Part shown: positions 37,170-50,035 of the stretch, piece after piece
Layout of the letters: each line of letters begins with the position of its first letter
Position numbering within the stretch: position 1 is the stretch's first letter
The notes under the pieces: model-generated
Told to the model about the DNA's origin: nothing
Database searches by the model: none
The model's input: the letters and a program-made list of their open reading frames with translations, nothing else
Translations under genes and position numbers: made by a program
Source of the DNA: Lithospermum erythrorhizon
Taxonomy: Eukaryota; Streptophyta; Magnoliopsida; Boraginales; Boraginaceae
Length of the DNA: 64,000 nt
Assembly: GCA_019722365.1 (NCBI GenBank)
Contig: JADFUC010001773.1
Coordinates: forward strand, 541,046-605,045
Direction: 5' to 3'

Positions 37170-40100
37170 ATTTAATTAAAAAGTTTGTATAATCGTTTGA
37201 AAAATTTGATTTAAATCCAAATAAATATATAACCCGAATCAAATAAAATATAACCCGAATCCAAATAATCAAAATTATATGATGACTATTTTGATGAAAA
37301 TCATTACAATTAAATTAGAATGGAGGGAATATAGTTTTAAAGCCAAATACTTGAGCTTCATGGGGACCAAATTTGATTGAAATAAGCACACCATCATGTC
37401 ATCCAAGGTGACTTATATTTGACATGCATGATATCAGAGTCAACCATTTAATAAGGGGAGACGACATATACGCTCGTTATGTGGTATATATGTAGACTAG
37501 ATAAACATATGAGGAATGATATTTGAGAAATCTTCCCGATCCCGTCATTGGATGATTTGAATACCTTCTGAATGAATTTATAAGTTCATGTAGTACTACT
37601 AGAGTTGTTAATGAGAAAGAGCAGATTGCCTTGGTCTATATTGAGCTCATCTTCAAATCAGACTTCAAGCTTCGATGAACCTGCTCGATAACTCCTAAGC
37701 ATATTATTATTACTAAGTAGTGACGCCACAATATATTTAATAATTGTTGCACGTGATTTTTATTACAATTATAAAAGCAAATAAAAAAATAGAAGAGGAA
37801 AACAAAATTATCCAATGAATAGACTTTTATAAATTCAAAAGAGTGTCATTGTTCTAAAACTATGAAATCATTAAAACTCGAAATATGCTTTGTGTTTTAA
37901 ACTTTACTAAATTTAATTTCATACTCAATAATCAAAACTTCTCATTCTTAAATTTTGTTTAAAAGATATCTTTCATGTGCCAATTATCTTTATCAAGACA
38001 TGGGCTTAATTTTGTTTTGCTTTCGCTCTTTTATTTATTGTTTGTTGTGTTACCCTTACTTTTTTTTCTACAGATACTTTTCTCCTTTCTCATTTTATTT
38101 TAACAGATTCGACTTTTTTATCTTGAGTAACTTTCACATTCTCATGCTTTAGTTCTTTTGTTATTGTTTCATCTTTCTCTTCATGTGCCTTGTTGGTATC
38201 ATTTTTTTTTAACAACTTCACTCTTCAATGATAGAAGAGACTTTAGTATGATCAATTTTTCCTTTTCTAACTTAAAGTGAAACATGTTCTCCTCCAAAAT
38301 AGTTGAATAAGTTTTAGGAGGCACTTTAAATTAAATTTTTTCTATAATGTAATTATATAGTAGTAAGCATAAATGTGCAATTAATGAAATGCATTAAGAA
38401 AAAAATTACAATAATTGAAAATAAAAGAAAAATTAATAAAGTTAGTATCATTAATTCAAAAATTATATAGATACTACCATTTCATTTGTAGGTCAAAGTC
38501 ACAAAAAATGAAAACAACGAAAGAAGAGTAGAGATTAACGGATTATCAAATCAACTATTAACACAATATACTCAATTGTATTTTAAAAGTTTCTCTCCTT
38601 TTACGAACGGATTCAAAATACCTCACCAAGTATAATCAGATATTGATAAATTTTTTAATGCATACATACATTAAAATAATTATAATAATTCTCATATTTA
38701 TTTAAATTTCTATTGTCAATGACCAAAGTGTTGTTACGACGATCTTTTGTTATAATCTGCCACGCCGCGTCCAATTTACTGGAGTTCTGGCCGTCCATCA
38801 ACCGAGCCTAGGGCTCGCTTTGATAACCCGAACCGAGCCAAAATTCTCACCGGGTTCGAGCTGACTCGATAATATCTCTAATAAATACAACCTTTTAACT
38901 TATTATCATTTGATTTAAGAGTAGAACACAATTCTTATAACCACACTACTCACAATTGCATGCACATGGATGAAGTTAAATTGACCTGCAATGTTTTAGT
39001 TTCATGTGTTAACTGAATCAGTAATATAATCATTATCATCATGAATTTTTGCACATTCAAATTTTCTCTCAGATATATCCAGAAATTCTTGAATATAAAA
39101 TACTCTCATCATTTTTCTTTACTTGTATTTCTAATTTCTTTTCTTCAAAATACTTGTTATTCTAATATAAAAAATTATATATTTATATTTTCAATTTATT
39201 TTCTGATTATTTTTTCTTATTAAATTATCAAACAATCAATTATATTATTTTAATTAATTGATATTTTACATTGTCAATATTTTTTTTGACTATTTTTAAT
39301 TTTTTTTTAATTTATATGCAAATGACTATAAAGACACAAGTAAAAGGAAACGGAATGAGTACTGTTTGTTGCACCATCAACTAACATTATTAGCATATTT
39401 AAGCTAGTGAAGCTTTTCTAGTGTGTAGGATTTTGGGATTTTGAGTGAACATATTGCTTGCTTGCAAGCTAATAAGGAATGGATATAATGTAACCAATTA
39501 AGAGGACGATGGCTTTAATACCTTGCCAATGACCATAAGTTTTAAATACCTTTAGCTCCACTTCATACATGTCAAATCTTTTTTATATATAAGGACTAAT
39601 ATATATTTTATTAGTAACCTAAATGTCATTTCCATAATTATAATTCTAATAAGCCCATATCTCTATGTTCCAATCGCTTTCAATTAACTATAATACCTCA
39701 AGAATGCCTCTTTAATTTTCGGTCAAAACATTCATCAAATATGGATGTTATGTAGAGGGTATTTATCAATAAATAATATTGTTCGGCGGGTTAGATAGGT
39801 GAGGGGATGTTTTGTTACAGTTTTAATAGATAACATGTCAAACGTGAAATTATATATTAAGCTATAATTGTTTTTTTAGAATATATGCTAATATATTGTA
39901 TATTCTGTATTTGACAAAGATGATTGCATCTCTGTCTCCGTGATTTTACGGGAGTATGAATGCGGACAAGCCAACTCACAGGCCATGAAATAAGGCTAAA
40001 ACCACTTCAATACGTAGATCCTCGCCACTGCTGACTGAACCCACATCGCATAGCGAGGCCACGCCGACTTAACACTCGCCTCCTACCAATCGAAGCTATG

Positions 40101-41006
40101 CCCCAGACGATACTCTATTTGACCAAGATATTAGTGAATGTTTAGAGATTAATTATCTAGTTATACGTGCGCCTTGTCTAAGAAATTATTTTATTATTTT
40201 TATAATAAAATTATAATGAAAATAAATTTAAAAATCCTAAAAGAAATAAGATGAAAAGTTATCACAGTAAAATAAAGATAGCAGATTGGTGGAAACAATT
40301 TTTATTTTCTCTCTATAATTACGATATTACATGTTAGAGCAATATTTATAAGAAGTAGCCATGGTAAGCTTGCCTGTTGTGCCAAGTTACACCATGTTAA
40401 GCTTACTACGAAAATTAAAATAAAATAAAATTATTGTATGATAAAATAAGAATATTATCTGATTTCACTAGAATCGCCAATGGGCCACATTATGTATAAG
40501 ATGATTCTATGGTAATAGCCTAATAATGATTAGTTTCCATGTTCATAGATCGTACCATGTATAAAGACTACCTTGATGAACAATTAACAGAGGCACGGAT
40601 TACATTCTATTCTTGTAATAATACCATATGTGTGTAATAAACTAATAATAATTCTTAATTTTTTATATGGTAATAAACTAATAATTTTTACCATAATTTT
40701 GAGGTGATTTGAAACGAAATTGCTCATTATATATATTTACTAACTAGGAGGTAAGTTCTTGGAGATAGGGTTGTGGTCTGTCCTATGATTGTTCGTGTGG
40801 TAGCGTTCCTCTCTTCTCCTTTTAGTATTTTGTCTTTTATAGCTCTGCTTTGTTCGGTTGTAATCAAGTCACGTGAATGCCTTAAGCTCAAGGCTATGCG
40901 TTTTTCCCTTTAAAAGTGTTCTATTTCACTTCTCATTAGGCCCTTTTTAGCCTTCCTCTCATTGATCACTTATTTGCTTTACTTATTAGCCTTATATTAT
41001 TTGTTG
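37170..41006. other. AT-rich intergenic, no gene seen
   Basis: Long gene-free stretch. Bases 38750-38880 and 39950-40130 are GC-richer patches that may be transposon debris. Open frames in this stretch show no family resemblance. The last 200 bases are the presumptive promoter of the GATA gene. Confidence 0.4.
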
Positions 41007-41013
41007 TATATAT
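41007..41013 (+). promoter_or_regulatory. Putative TATA box of GATA gene
   Basis: TATATAT followed by a CT-rich stretch, about 134 bases before the ATG at 41147. Spacing is plausible, but sequence evidence alone is weak. Confidence 0.3.
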
Positions 41014-41146
41014 CTCTCCCCTTCTCTTGATACATCAAAGCTAAGCACTATAGTAATAGGCTTATAGCTATAGATATATACCTAGGTTTTGGTCATCGAG
41101 TAAGTGTGATCCTACTGCCTCCTCCTAGTTCCACCGTTGTGATAGA

Positions 41147-43160
41147 ATGACTCCAAATTATTTAAATCCATCACAGAATTCGACTTTTTTTGTTGGATCG
41201 TCAAATATTGAAGATGATGATGATCTACAATTTCATCAACAATTCTTTAGCCCTTCTTTTCAGCATCAACATGATGCTTCATCATCCTCCCACTCCTTTC
41301 AATTTTACTTCAACAACATTCAAGATCAAGCTGGATACAATTATCATCACACTGAATTAGTTAACAAACCTCAGCAACCAATTGGTCAGGTAAATATGGA
41401 CTAATAATAGTTGTTCCGTTATTTGTATGATAAGAAAATTAATTTTGAACTAAAATCCAAAAGAATTTTACTTATAGTTAATTAAAACTCGGGTGCATGA
41501 TTTAATTTGTTATGCTTTGTATGTGAACGGTTTTCTAAGCTTTGAATAGTGTCAAAAGCCAAACATGATCAAACGGATAATTAATTCAAAGTGTTTTTTA
41601 TTTAAATTTTTATAGAACTTATTAGGTGTATTATTATTAGAATAAATGGTCTATCACATAAGTGATCAGCAATTCATTTTTATACAGTATCAATTTCATA
41701 AAAGTATGAGGTGACCTTCTTGATCACTTGAATATATATATATATATATATATTTTGTAGTATATATTATTGAATTCATTTTTATTAAGCAATCTAGCTA
41801 CCATAATTGATGACCATGCGGATCAATAACATCTTCTTGATGTAAACTTCAGGGAAATGAAAGTGCTGTAGTATTTGGTGGATCATTTGATTCTTATCAA
41901 GTAGAGACCAAAGTTGAAAAACGCTTGAAAGTCTCACTTGTAAGTAAAGAAGGCAAACATGACATTGTTGGAGATCAAGAAGCTAATAACAATTATGGCA
42001 ATAATAACTCTGCAAAATTCATGTCTTCGAAAGTGAGGATGATGCATAAGATGAAGAAATCTGATCCAAAAAAGGGTGGTGGTGAAAAAAAAGATACCCC
42101 AAAGCTTTCTTTTAATAATAATAATGATAACTTTTTAGGGAGTAATGATCATGAGAGCAACTGTTCCTCATACAACAACAGTAACACAACAATTAGGGTT
42201 TGTGTTGATTGTAACACTACCAAGACTCCTCTGTGGAGAAGTGGCCCAAAAGGACCTAAGGTAATTAATTAATTTATTCTTTTATATTCTCTTTATTCAT
42301 CCATCTTCAAGTAGTACAAATAAACCACCATCTCAATACATGTGAGGAGTTTAACACAATACTCCAAGCTAATCTATAATGGTATTACTGAGGAGTTTAA
42401 TACAATACTCCAAGCTAATCTATAATGGTCTTACTCCAATTTTCACATTAGTCTTGAATTTTTATTAATTGAACATCAAAACGTGATCTAACTATATATT
42501 TTTCATGTTAAAATTTAAATTTTGGCAAAATCAACATACTATATAAGTATATATGCCTAATATATAACTAACTGCCATGAAAGATCTTAAACATTATTGA
42601 ATTATTCTATTGCTAAATGACTTAACATTATTAGGTCTAGTCTCAAGTTAGAGTATCACCAATCAAGAAAAAATATGTGAATTTTTATTACAGTATATAT
42701 CTCAAATATAGCTAGACATTTGTTTAATCATTGTATCTGTTTTTTGTCTTTTCTTTAGTCTCTTTGCAATGCATGTGGGATCAGACAAAGGAAAGCAAGA
42801 AGGGCACTGGCAGCAGCAGCTGCAGCTACAACAAATGGCACACCTTTATCTTCAATTGAAACACCAACAATAATAACCACAACAAAATTGAAGATAAAAG
42901 TAAACCACCAAAAGGAAAAGTCAAAAAACAACTATGGTAATGATATAAGTGGCCTCTCAACTGTGCCATTCAAGAAACGTTGCAGAGTAACTAATACTAC
43001 TAATACTAATAATGCATCATTAGCCATTGGATCATCATCATCTGATCAAGAACCGGAACCGGTGAACAGATTTGAAGGTTTCTTGATTAATCTCAGAAAC
43101 AAGTTGATTTCAACCCACAGTTTCCCTAAATTTCAGATGAAAAAAGAAGCAATTCTTTGA
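41147..43160 (+). CDS. Class-B GATA factor (GNC/GNL-like), truncated LLM
   Basis: A zinc-finger transcription factor that binds GATA sites. B-class members with an LLM domain (GNC, GNL/CGA1) promote greening and act in cytokinin, light and gibberellin responses. Three exons, 41147-41389, 41853-42260 and 42759-43160, join in frame to 350 residues. The N-terminus is rich in N, Q, H and S. The single type-IV finger is C198-X2-C201-X18-C220-X2-C223 (CVDCNTTKTPLWRS ... SLCNACGIRQRKARR), with an intron inside the finger loop as is usual in this class. A basic KFKKRCR-like stretch follows (FKKRCR). The frame ends ...KEAIL then TGA at 43158-43160. The next bases in another frame would encode the conserved LLMALSCGLVHG tail with a stop at 43190-43192, so one T appears to be missing from a T run near 43155. 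Confidence 0.92.
41731..41753. repeat. (TA)n microsatellite in GATA intron 1
   Basis: About 23 bases of TA repeat within the first intron of the GATA gene. Confidence 0.85.
42343..42434. repeat. 46-bp tandem duplication in GATA intron 2
   Basis: Two adjacent near-identical 46-bp copies of 'tgaggagtttaa' through 'aatctataatggt-ttac' (42343-42388 and 42389-42434). They differ at about two positions, so the duplication is recent. Confidence 0.85.
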
Positions 43161-45200
43161 TGGCTCTATCTTGTGGCCTTGTTCATGGCTGAATCTTGAA
43201 GCCATCATGGCTTTTTTTGCTTAGAAGATTATTAATTAATCTGAGTGTATGTGCCAAGAGCATTAGTTTATAAGAGCAGTTTACTATAGCAATAGTTATA
43301 TAAATAAATGCGAGTTATAAGTGTGTTGTTTTTTGTGGTATTTTTGTAAACCTAGAATGGATTTGAACAAGTTTGATAACCATAAATATGGGTCTCTTGT
43401 TCATTTACCAAGTTGCTTTTTATGCTATCAAAGTTTAATTTCTTATTAATTAATTAAGTATTCATAATATTTTTACGTTTTTTAATTTTCTCATTGTAAA
43501 AAGACATTATCCTATAACTATTTAATTTATAGGGAATATCTTATTAGATATTGAGTTTCTGAAATCATTACCGATATGGTTCACACTTACAATAATAATG
43601 TAAATGTACCATATTATGCATTACAATGATAAGTGCCAAGTACATAGATAGATAGAGCTACAACTAACCACACGATTTCCTGTACATGTGATATCTATGT
43701 CGACTGTCGAGGTTGTCTCCATTCGGTACTAAAAATTATGATTAGATTGTTATTTGATCCAAGATATATATCGAGTTGCGCATAAATCTCTAATATTAAT
43801 TACAACTCCCCTAATCGGTGTTCATATGATCTATCATGCTCAATAGTTTTCTGATGCAAAACTCTTTGTGTCAAATTTACATAATAACGCGGAAAAGAAC
43901 GAATTCATTAAGGTGGTGAGAGGTTTAATGTTTTTTTATAAACTAATGATAGTTTGACGTGCTAATCAGATAAACTCATAATTGCTTATAAGCAGGAAAT
44001 AGTAAAATTAATAAAATATTTGATAAATGTCCTCGTTGTTAATCAAAAATAAATATTAAATATTATTTGATAATTAAACATGATGCATGAAGATTTATGC
44101 CCTTTTATATTCATATCACTCCCAAATTCACAATTGCCCGATATCATTAATATCAGTATCATTACGTTAACACATTTATGGCGCTTAACGAGCAATTTTT
44201 GAATTTATTTTAAATTTTTAATACATGTACGTACAAACGGTACTCTAAAATTCAAATTTACGAACAAAAACGATTACAAATACACCCCAATGCTAAAAAA
44301 AATTTGTATATTTGGGAATGCAGCATTACATGCATTCTGCATTTAAAGACAAACGTACTCACGATACATTTATGCATTTTATGTTGATCTAATAACGCTG
44401 TCAAACCTCCTCCGTCGATGACGGTCACGCCCACGATCAATTCCGACCAACTCTAATGATCAGTCGGTCAACATTTATGAAAATTAGCACGAGTTTGCAC
44501 CATATCAAGCAAGACAACAATACCCACTAATACCCTCACAAATTTTCATTGCAATAACATAAAACTATCTTTAACAAAGTAAACACAAACAAGTTCACAT
44601 AAAACCATCTTTAACAAAGTAAAACAAACAAGTTTAACCCAATAAATATTAAACATCCTTGATAGCAGAACATTCGACAAGGCTAATCATAGGAAACTCC
44701 TCCGTAACACTTATGATTTGTACTTGCACCAATATATCCCAGAACAAGGGGCCTCTTTCATTCGAAGGCAATGCAATTAGCATTTCATATTAAAATTAGA
44801 ATTTGATTTGCTACATCCAAAAACAATAGACAAGTTAGTATAATAATATTAGCTCTATATATAATAAAGAACAATGAAAAAAATATTTAATTATTAAAGA
44901 TTCAATATATAATATACCTCAAATTATAATTGAATTTGCTACATAAAAAAGAGACAAGTTAGGATATAACATTACAACAAACAATCATGAAATAGACACA
45001 TTAAACTCAAAAAACATAACAGAGAAGGGAAAGAAAATTACCTAGAGAAATTAAGCAAGAGTGAAAAAAAATGGTTGTTGTGTTATACTTATAGAGAGAT
45101 GTTTATATCAAATTTCATAAATTTTGAATTTCCTGCCTATGAGAAAACATCTCATACTCACCATATGTTAAAAATATTTCCCGCTCACTCAAAAATTTTG
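43161..45200. other. Intergenic, no gene seen
   Basis: 3' flank of the GATA gene followed by AT-rich DNA. A short imperfect tandem ('aactatctttaacaaagtaaa-cacaaacaagtt') lies at about 44563-44635. No coding or RNA signal otherwise. Confidence 0.4.
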
Positions 45201-45785
45201 TAAAGTGGAATTCCAAAACGTCACACAAATGTCACACAATAAATAAAGATATTTATGAAAATGTCATAACGTCATAGACATGTCACTATAGATGAATTTA
45301 TTTATATTTTGGTATTTTATATCTTTATATTTTATAAGGTGGAATTAAAAAACATCACATGAATGTCACACAATAAATTAAGATATTAACGAAAATACCA
45401 TAACGTCACAGACATGTCACTACAGATGAATTTATTTATATTTTTATATTTTATATCTTTATATATTATAAGGTGGAATTCAAAAACGTCACATGAATGT
45501 CACACAATAAATTAAGATATTTATGAAAATGCTTTAATGTCACATACATGTCACTATAGATGAATTTATTTATATTTTGGTATTTTATATCTTTATATTT
45601 TATAAGGTGGAATTACAAAACGTCACATGAATATCACACATAAATTAAGATACTTATGAAAATACTTTAACGTCATATACATGTCACTATGTATTTAATT
45701 TATTTATATTTTGGTATTTTATATCTTTATATTTTGTAAGGTGGAATTAAAAAACGTCACATGAATGTCAAACAATAAATTACAA
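45201..45785. repeat. 134-bp tandem array, 4.3 copies
   Basis: Units begin 'aaggtggaatt' at about 45202, 45336, 45470, 45604 and 45738 (the last partial), with a constant period of 134 bases and high identity. Each full unit carries two related boxes, for example CGTCACATGAATGTCAC and TGTCACATACATGTCAC about 52 bases apart, and an AT-rich spacer ending 'tttggtattttatatcttta'. The first box includes ACGTCA, a bZIP-like TGACGT core, but no function is shown. The array lies just left of a CACTA-like end and could be its subterminal repeat. Confidence 0.9.
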
Positions 45786-45829
45786 CTTACAACACGCGAC
45801 GCTTAATGTATTACTGCTTAATCCGAAAA

Positions 45830-46056
45830 CAAGTTTAGGGCAAGAAATTTTTAGGTACACATTTGTAAATAACGACAATAACGCCGCACTATTTTTGCCG
45901 AAACTATTACGCCGAATAACGTTACTATTCGTCAAAGAAATTTTGGACCTAAAAATTTTCTAGGTCTTGATTATTATGTTCAACACGCCAGAGTAATATC
46001 ACACCTGTGATATTTATACGTTTTGATTTATGTCACAAATGCTCCTTTTTCTAGTA
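45830..46056. mobile_element. CACTA-like transposon end (fragment)
   Basis: The right border, reverse-complemented (46056 leftwards), reads GACTACTAGAAAAAGGAGC then ATTTGTGACATAAA. This resembles the CACTA(C)TAGAAAAA terminal repeat of plant EnSpm/CACTA elements. Short subterminal repeats ('ataacgccg', 'attacgccgaataacg') lie inside. No left end or transposase was found, so it is a fragment or non-autonomous derivative. Confidence 0.45.
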
Positions 46057-46066
46057 GTCTACAAAC

Positions 46067-46190
46067 AATATTAAACATATTTTACAGTAGGGATGATAAT
46101 TTTTTAAAACAGTAGACAATTTTTTAGGAGGAATGGAGTTATTTAAACTATACAGTATTAAACATATTTTACAGTAGGGATGATAATTTT
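46067..46190. repeat. 36-bp direct repeat pair
   Basis: 'tattaaacatattttacag' continuing to 'tagggatgataatttt' occurs near 46069 and again near 46155, about 86 bases apart and almost identical. Confidence 0.8.
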
Positions 46191-48347
46191 GATTGAAATG
46201 AAAATTATGTGCGATAATGAAGACAAGTTTATACCCCGAAAAGTGGCTGGTAGAGGAAAGAGGGGGAGAGTGAGGGAGAATGTAGAGGAGGCGCATTTGC
46301 GTTTTCCGCTTCCTTTGATGAAATCTATCAAGGTTTAAGTATTCCGTTGTCTTCACGGTGAGCTTTTCTCTAAACTTATATACTATGGCTTCCAATTTCA
46401 CTTAATTTCTTGGCATATGAGGTACTACTATAAAGATAAATAATTAAACGATTTAACAATCACTATGCGCAATAAACACTAAACTCATATCGATCATTAA
46501 CATGAAGTTCATTCATGGCTAATACGATTAAGTCCATTCATAGCTATCGAGCAAATCCTAGCAATCTATTTATCATATCTCAATTCAATACATGTATATA
46601 CTGTGAATTTAAGGCATTTTGATAGCGTGTTTAATTATGATTTGATCAAGCACATAACATGCCTAGTGTCTATTGATCAAAATTAAACTATCCTAATCAT
46701 GAATATTGAATTAAGATCAACAGCATGATATTCAATTTTAGCTCGATTAAACTTGACTCATCAATACTAAGAAATTACTAATTATATGCCGACATATTTA
46801 ATTAGCGCATAAACTAGCATATAATCGATCCTACCAGCAATATATCAATATAGACTAGAAAAGCAAAAGAGTAAGGATAGGAAGATGCAAACTCGATAAT
46901 CATTTAATTTATGCTAATTCATCCCACCTGCCGCCTCACCTTAGGCTTTCTAAAATCCACTGGGATGGTAAGCTTTCAAATAAGTCAAGCCCAAACCAAC
47001 TTATATATTCCTTAGCTCAAGAACCCAAGCTCGCAACCCGTGATTTCAACTCTTAATACACCACTAAGAATCCAAGGAATTCTAGGATTTCTACCCTATC
47101 AAATGGGAGATTTAACCCACTACCTCGAAGACTCTTACGTCCTATCGCTGAGCACTAGCCTCAAATACTACTGCACTCGGATCCCTAGCTTAAGTAATCC
47201 TCACAACACCCTCGGACCTCAAGTTTCTAGTATGAAGCAATAAATTATAACTTAACGGATATACCCCTTTATATGACGTAGATTGTTATTTTATCCATCT
47301 AAATGCTCCTCAACAGCTACAATAGATTGCTAATTTAACACAATTTACAAATTCTTACAAATGAGCCGATATGAAATCAAGCTTTGCTGAATTCCTTACC
47401 GAGAGATATGACTTTCGTCTTGAACTTCCCATTTAAGCATTTCATCAAACAACTGAATGTTTTTTATTTCTCATTTCATTTCAAAGTGTAAAGTTGCAAA
47501 ATTATGGTTTCTATTTGATAGGTCAATAGTCAAATTTGTGATATCAATTTTGATCATGCCTTTATTTTGTTTCATTTTTGTATTTGCCCCTCCAAATCAC
47601 CAAAATTCTTATTTCCTCACATTTCTTAACCAATTACTTAACAACATTTTTTAAGGAATTAATTTCTTGTCTCAATTTAATTGATCTATTTAGTTTTACT
47701 ATTTTCAAAGAGAGAGAAAATATTAACCAATAAAAATAAAAATATTAGGAGAAGAAGAATTTTTTTTAACTCCAATGAAAAAAATTGAATGTATAAAATA
47801 AACAAGAAGTTTTTATTAGATAATCAATTAAATTAATATGGAAGTACTAGTAAAGTCCTTGATTGAAATAAGACGTCCTTAAATTAGAGTGTAACCTCAT
47901 TCATGCATTTCTTATTAGTATATATGGGCGTGTTGGAAATAAAAATAAAATACAGGGGAGCTATTCATAATTTACCTCTAATTTCTTCAGCAAAATCTGT
48001 GGGTCTAATTCTTTGTTCAGGCCAAATTCTGCCCTCTGATCAGGTAATTCTCAATCAGCTAACATGGTTTTTATATTTACATCCATCTCCAGTATATATT
48101 TAATTGTTGTAATATTAATTCAACTATTCAAAAGAAACTTCTAATTTTTCAGCTCAAATGTTTATAATGCCTACCAACTGTTTGTTCAAATGCCTAAGTA
48201 CCAATTTCATAATCGAAATAGTTTGTAGAAGTATTAATTACTCACAGATTAAGCTTGAGTTACTTAAAGGACGTTGCTTTTTCGTTGTGCAGCATACAGG
48301 CATTTTGATTTTAGTTTTAGTGAATGGCTAGCTATCTGTGAGGAAGT
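46190..48347. other. Intergenic, no gene proved
   Basis: A GC-richer patch at about 46900-47240 may be LTR debris. Bases 47903-48042 hold an open frame ending at a possible donor (CAG then gtaatt at about 48043) that might be a 5' exon of the small protein downstream. I could not confirm that link. Confidence 0.35.
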
Positions 48348-49192
48348 ATGCTGATTATTTGTACAATAATAAAATGGGAGAAACCATTTTATGGATATGA
48401 TCCTTACAGAAGGCCAAAATCATTCACTCCTCTTGTTACTATTTATATATGTGCATTTTATACCGGGGTTGTTGGTGCTGCCATCTCTGAACAACTTTAC
48501 AAGGTAACGTTCCGTCCAATGTTCCATATCAAAATAATTTGTTTGCTTTATCCATCAAGAGACATTTTAGTTATCGCATATTCATGTTTTGCTTCCTGAT
48601 TATACGTCTTATGAGATGTAAATTGACATTGGATATCGTTGGATTAAAGACATGATGGTTGCTAGTACCATTATGAACTTATTTGTTGGTTATTTCCTGA
48701 TGTCCTAGGAATTTGTAACGTGATTTTTATTTTTGGTCCAAGAAAGTTTGCAAATATGTTGTATGTTGCAACTTGCTTTAGAATGAAACTGGCGAAGGTA
48801 TTGACATACTTTCCTGGGTGCAAAGGAATAATGGTGTACTGTTTTTGCATAAAGTTGAGCCGATCCTGAAATTTTCTGATTATCATTGATTGTTTGCATG
48901 CTTGCCTTATATTGTATTGCGCTAGAAGTTATTATAGTTAGAAACTGCACATTAATTTCCAACTTTTTGCTTAAGATTCTTGTTTTCTGAACTCTGAAAT
49001 CCTGGAAATTTATTTCATTGACTGGATGCGTTCAGCTAGGCTAATTTTTTATGTCGCGCTTCCATTTACAAGGAGAAGTACTGGGAAGAACACCCTGGAG
49101 AAGTTGTACCTTTGATGAAACCAAAGTTTTATGGTGGACCTTGGAGAGTATATAGAGGGGAGGTTCCACGATACGAGAAGCCTGAGGAATAA
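48348..49192 (+). CDS. Small single-pass membrane protein, two exons
   Basis: Exons 48348-48503 and 49073-49192 join in frame (donor AAG|GTAACG, acceptor ACAAG|GAGAAG) to 91 residues. The sequence runs from KWEKPFYGYDPYRRPKSFTP, through one hydrophobic segment (about residues 28-46), to EKYWEEHPGEVVPLMKP and KFYGGPWRVYRGEVPRYEKPEE. This layout (short N-terminus, one membrane span, charged tail) recalls small accessory subunits of plant mitochondrial complex I, but I cannot name the family from memory with certainty. ATG 48348 has an in-frame stop just upstream. The first eight residues look unlike the rest, so the true start may be in a separate upstream exon. The coding match across the intron makes the gene itself convincing. 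Confidence 0.65.
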
Positions 49193-50035
49193 ATAATTTG
49201 TGCTATGTTAATTTTGCTGAGAGGCTTCTGTACATTTACTGTTAAGGAGTTACTTTCATGGTTACTAGAGATACTTCACTATGAAATCGTTATTGGGTGA
49301 CCATGAGCTATGAAATGGTGCTGGAACTTCTTATCTTTTGGCACATTACAGACACAACTCACAAGTAGCATGATGTCCCCATTCTGCATATGTTCATCAA
49401 CCCGTGATTCTTGTACTAGCCCATTTGAGTATTTAAGAATGTTAAACATAATAATTGGAACCGTTATTGCAAGAAATAAATAATTTACTATGTATATCCA
49501 TCTAAGTTACAATTAAACAGCTTCTTCATGCATGTAGTGTTTTCTTTTCTTGGACCTCAATTATGAAAAAGTAAAAAAAATCAAAACTAAATCTTCTAGA
49601 AACAGAAGTGGTGCTAATGTCATTTCCATTAATATGCCCATATCTCTATGTTACAATTGCGTTCAAATAACTATAATAATTAAGAATGCCTCTTTAATTT
49701 CCCGTCATTCATCAAATGTGGAAGCAAAATAAGACAGAAAAAAGTTTTAGGTTTAGAAAATAAGATTACATGAAATTCGATTTGAACAATATAGATACTC
49801 CACAAGCATGTAGCAAACTACTTGCAGAAAATTGTAGGTAAAGAGATTTGTGTGAAGGTGCAAAGTACAGAGTTCCACTCCAATTAGGCATCAGCATCTC
49901 ACCCCAAGTATCTAGCCAATGGGAATACAAGCCATCGAAGTTGTCGAGTGGTCGATTACATATCGAATATTAATATCTGACTGCTGCCTGAAATACTTGC
50001 ATCACCTCCCAACATTTGATATTGTAGCATGAACA
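49193..50035. other. Spacer between convergent genes
   Basis: 3' flanks of the small membrane protein gene (+) and the THP1-like gene (-), which converge here. No further gene seen. Confidence 0.45.
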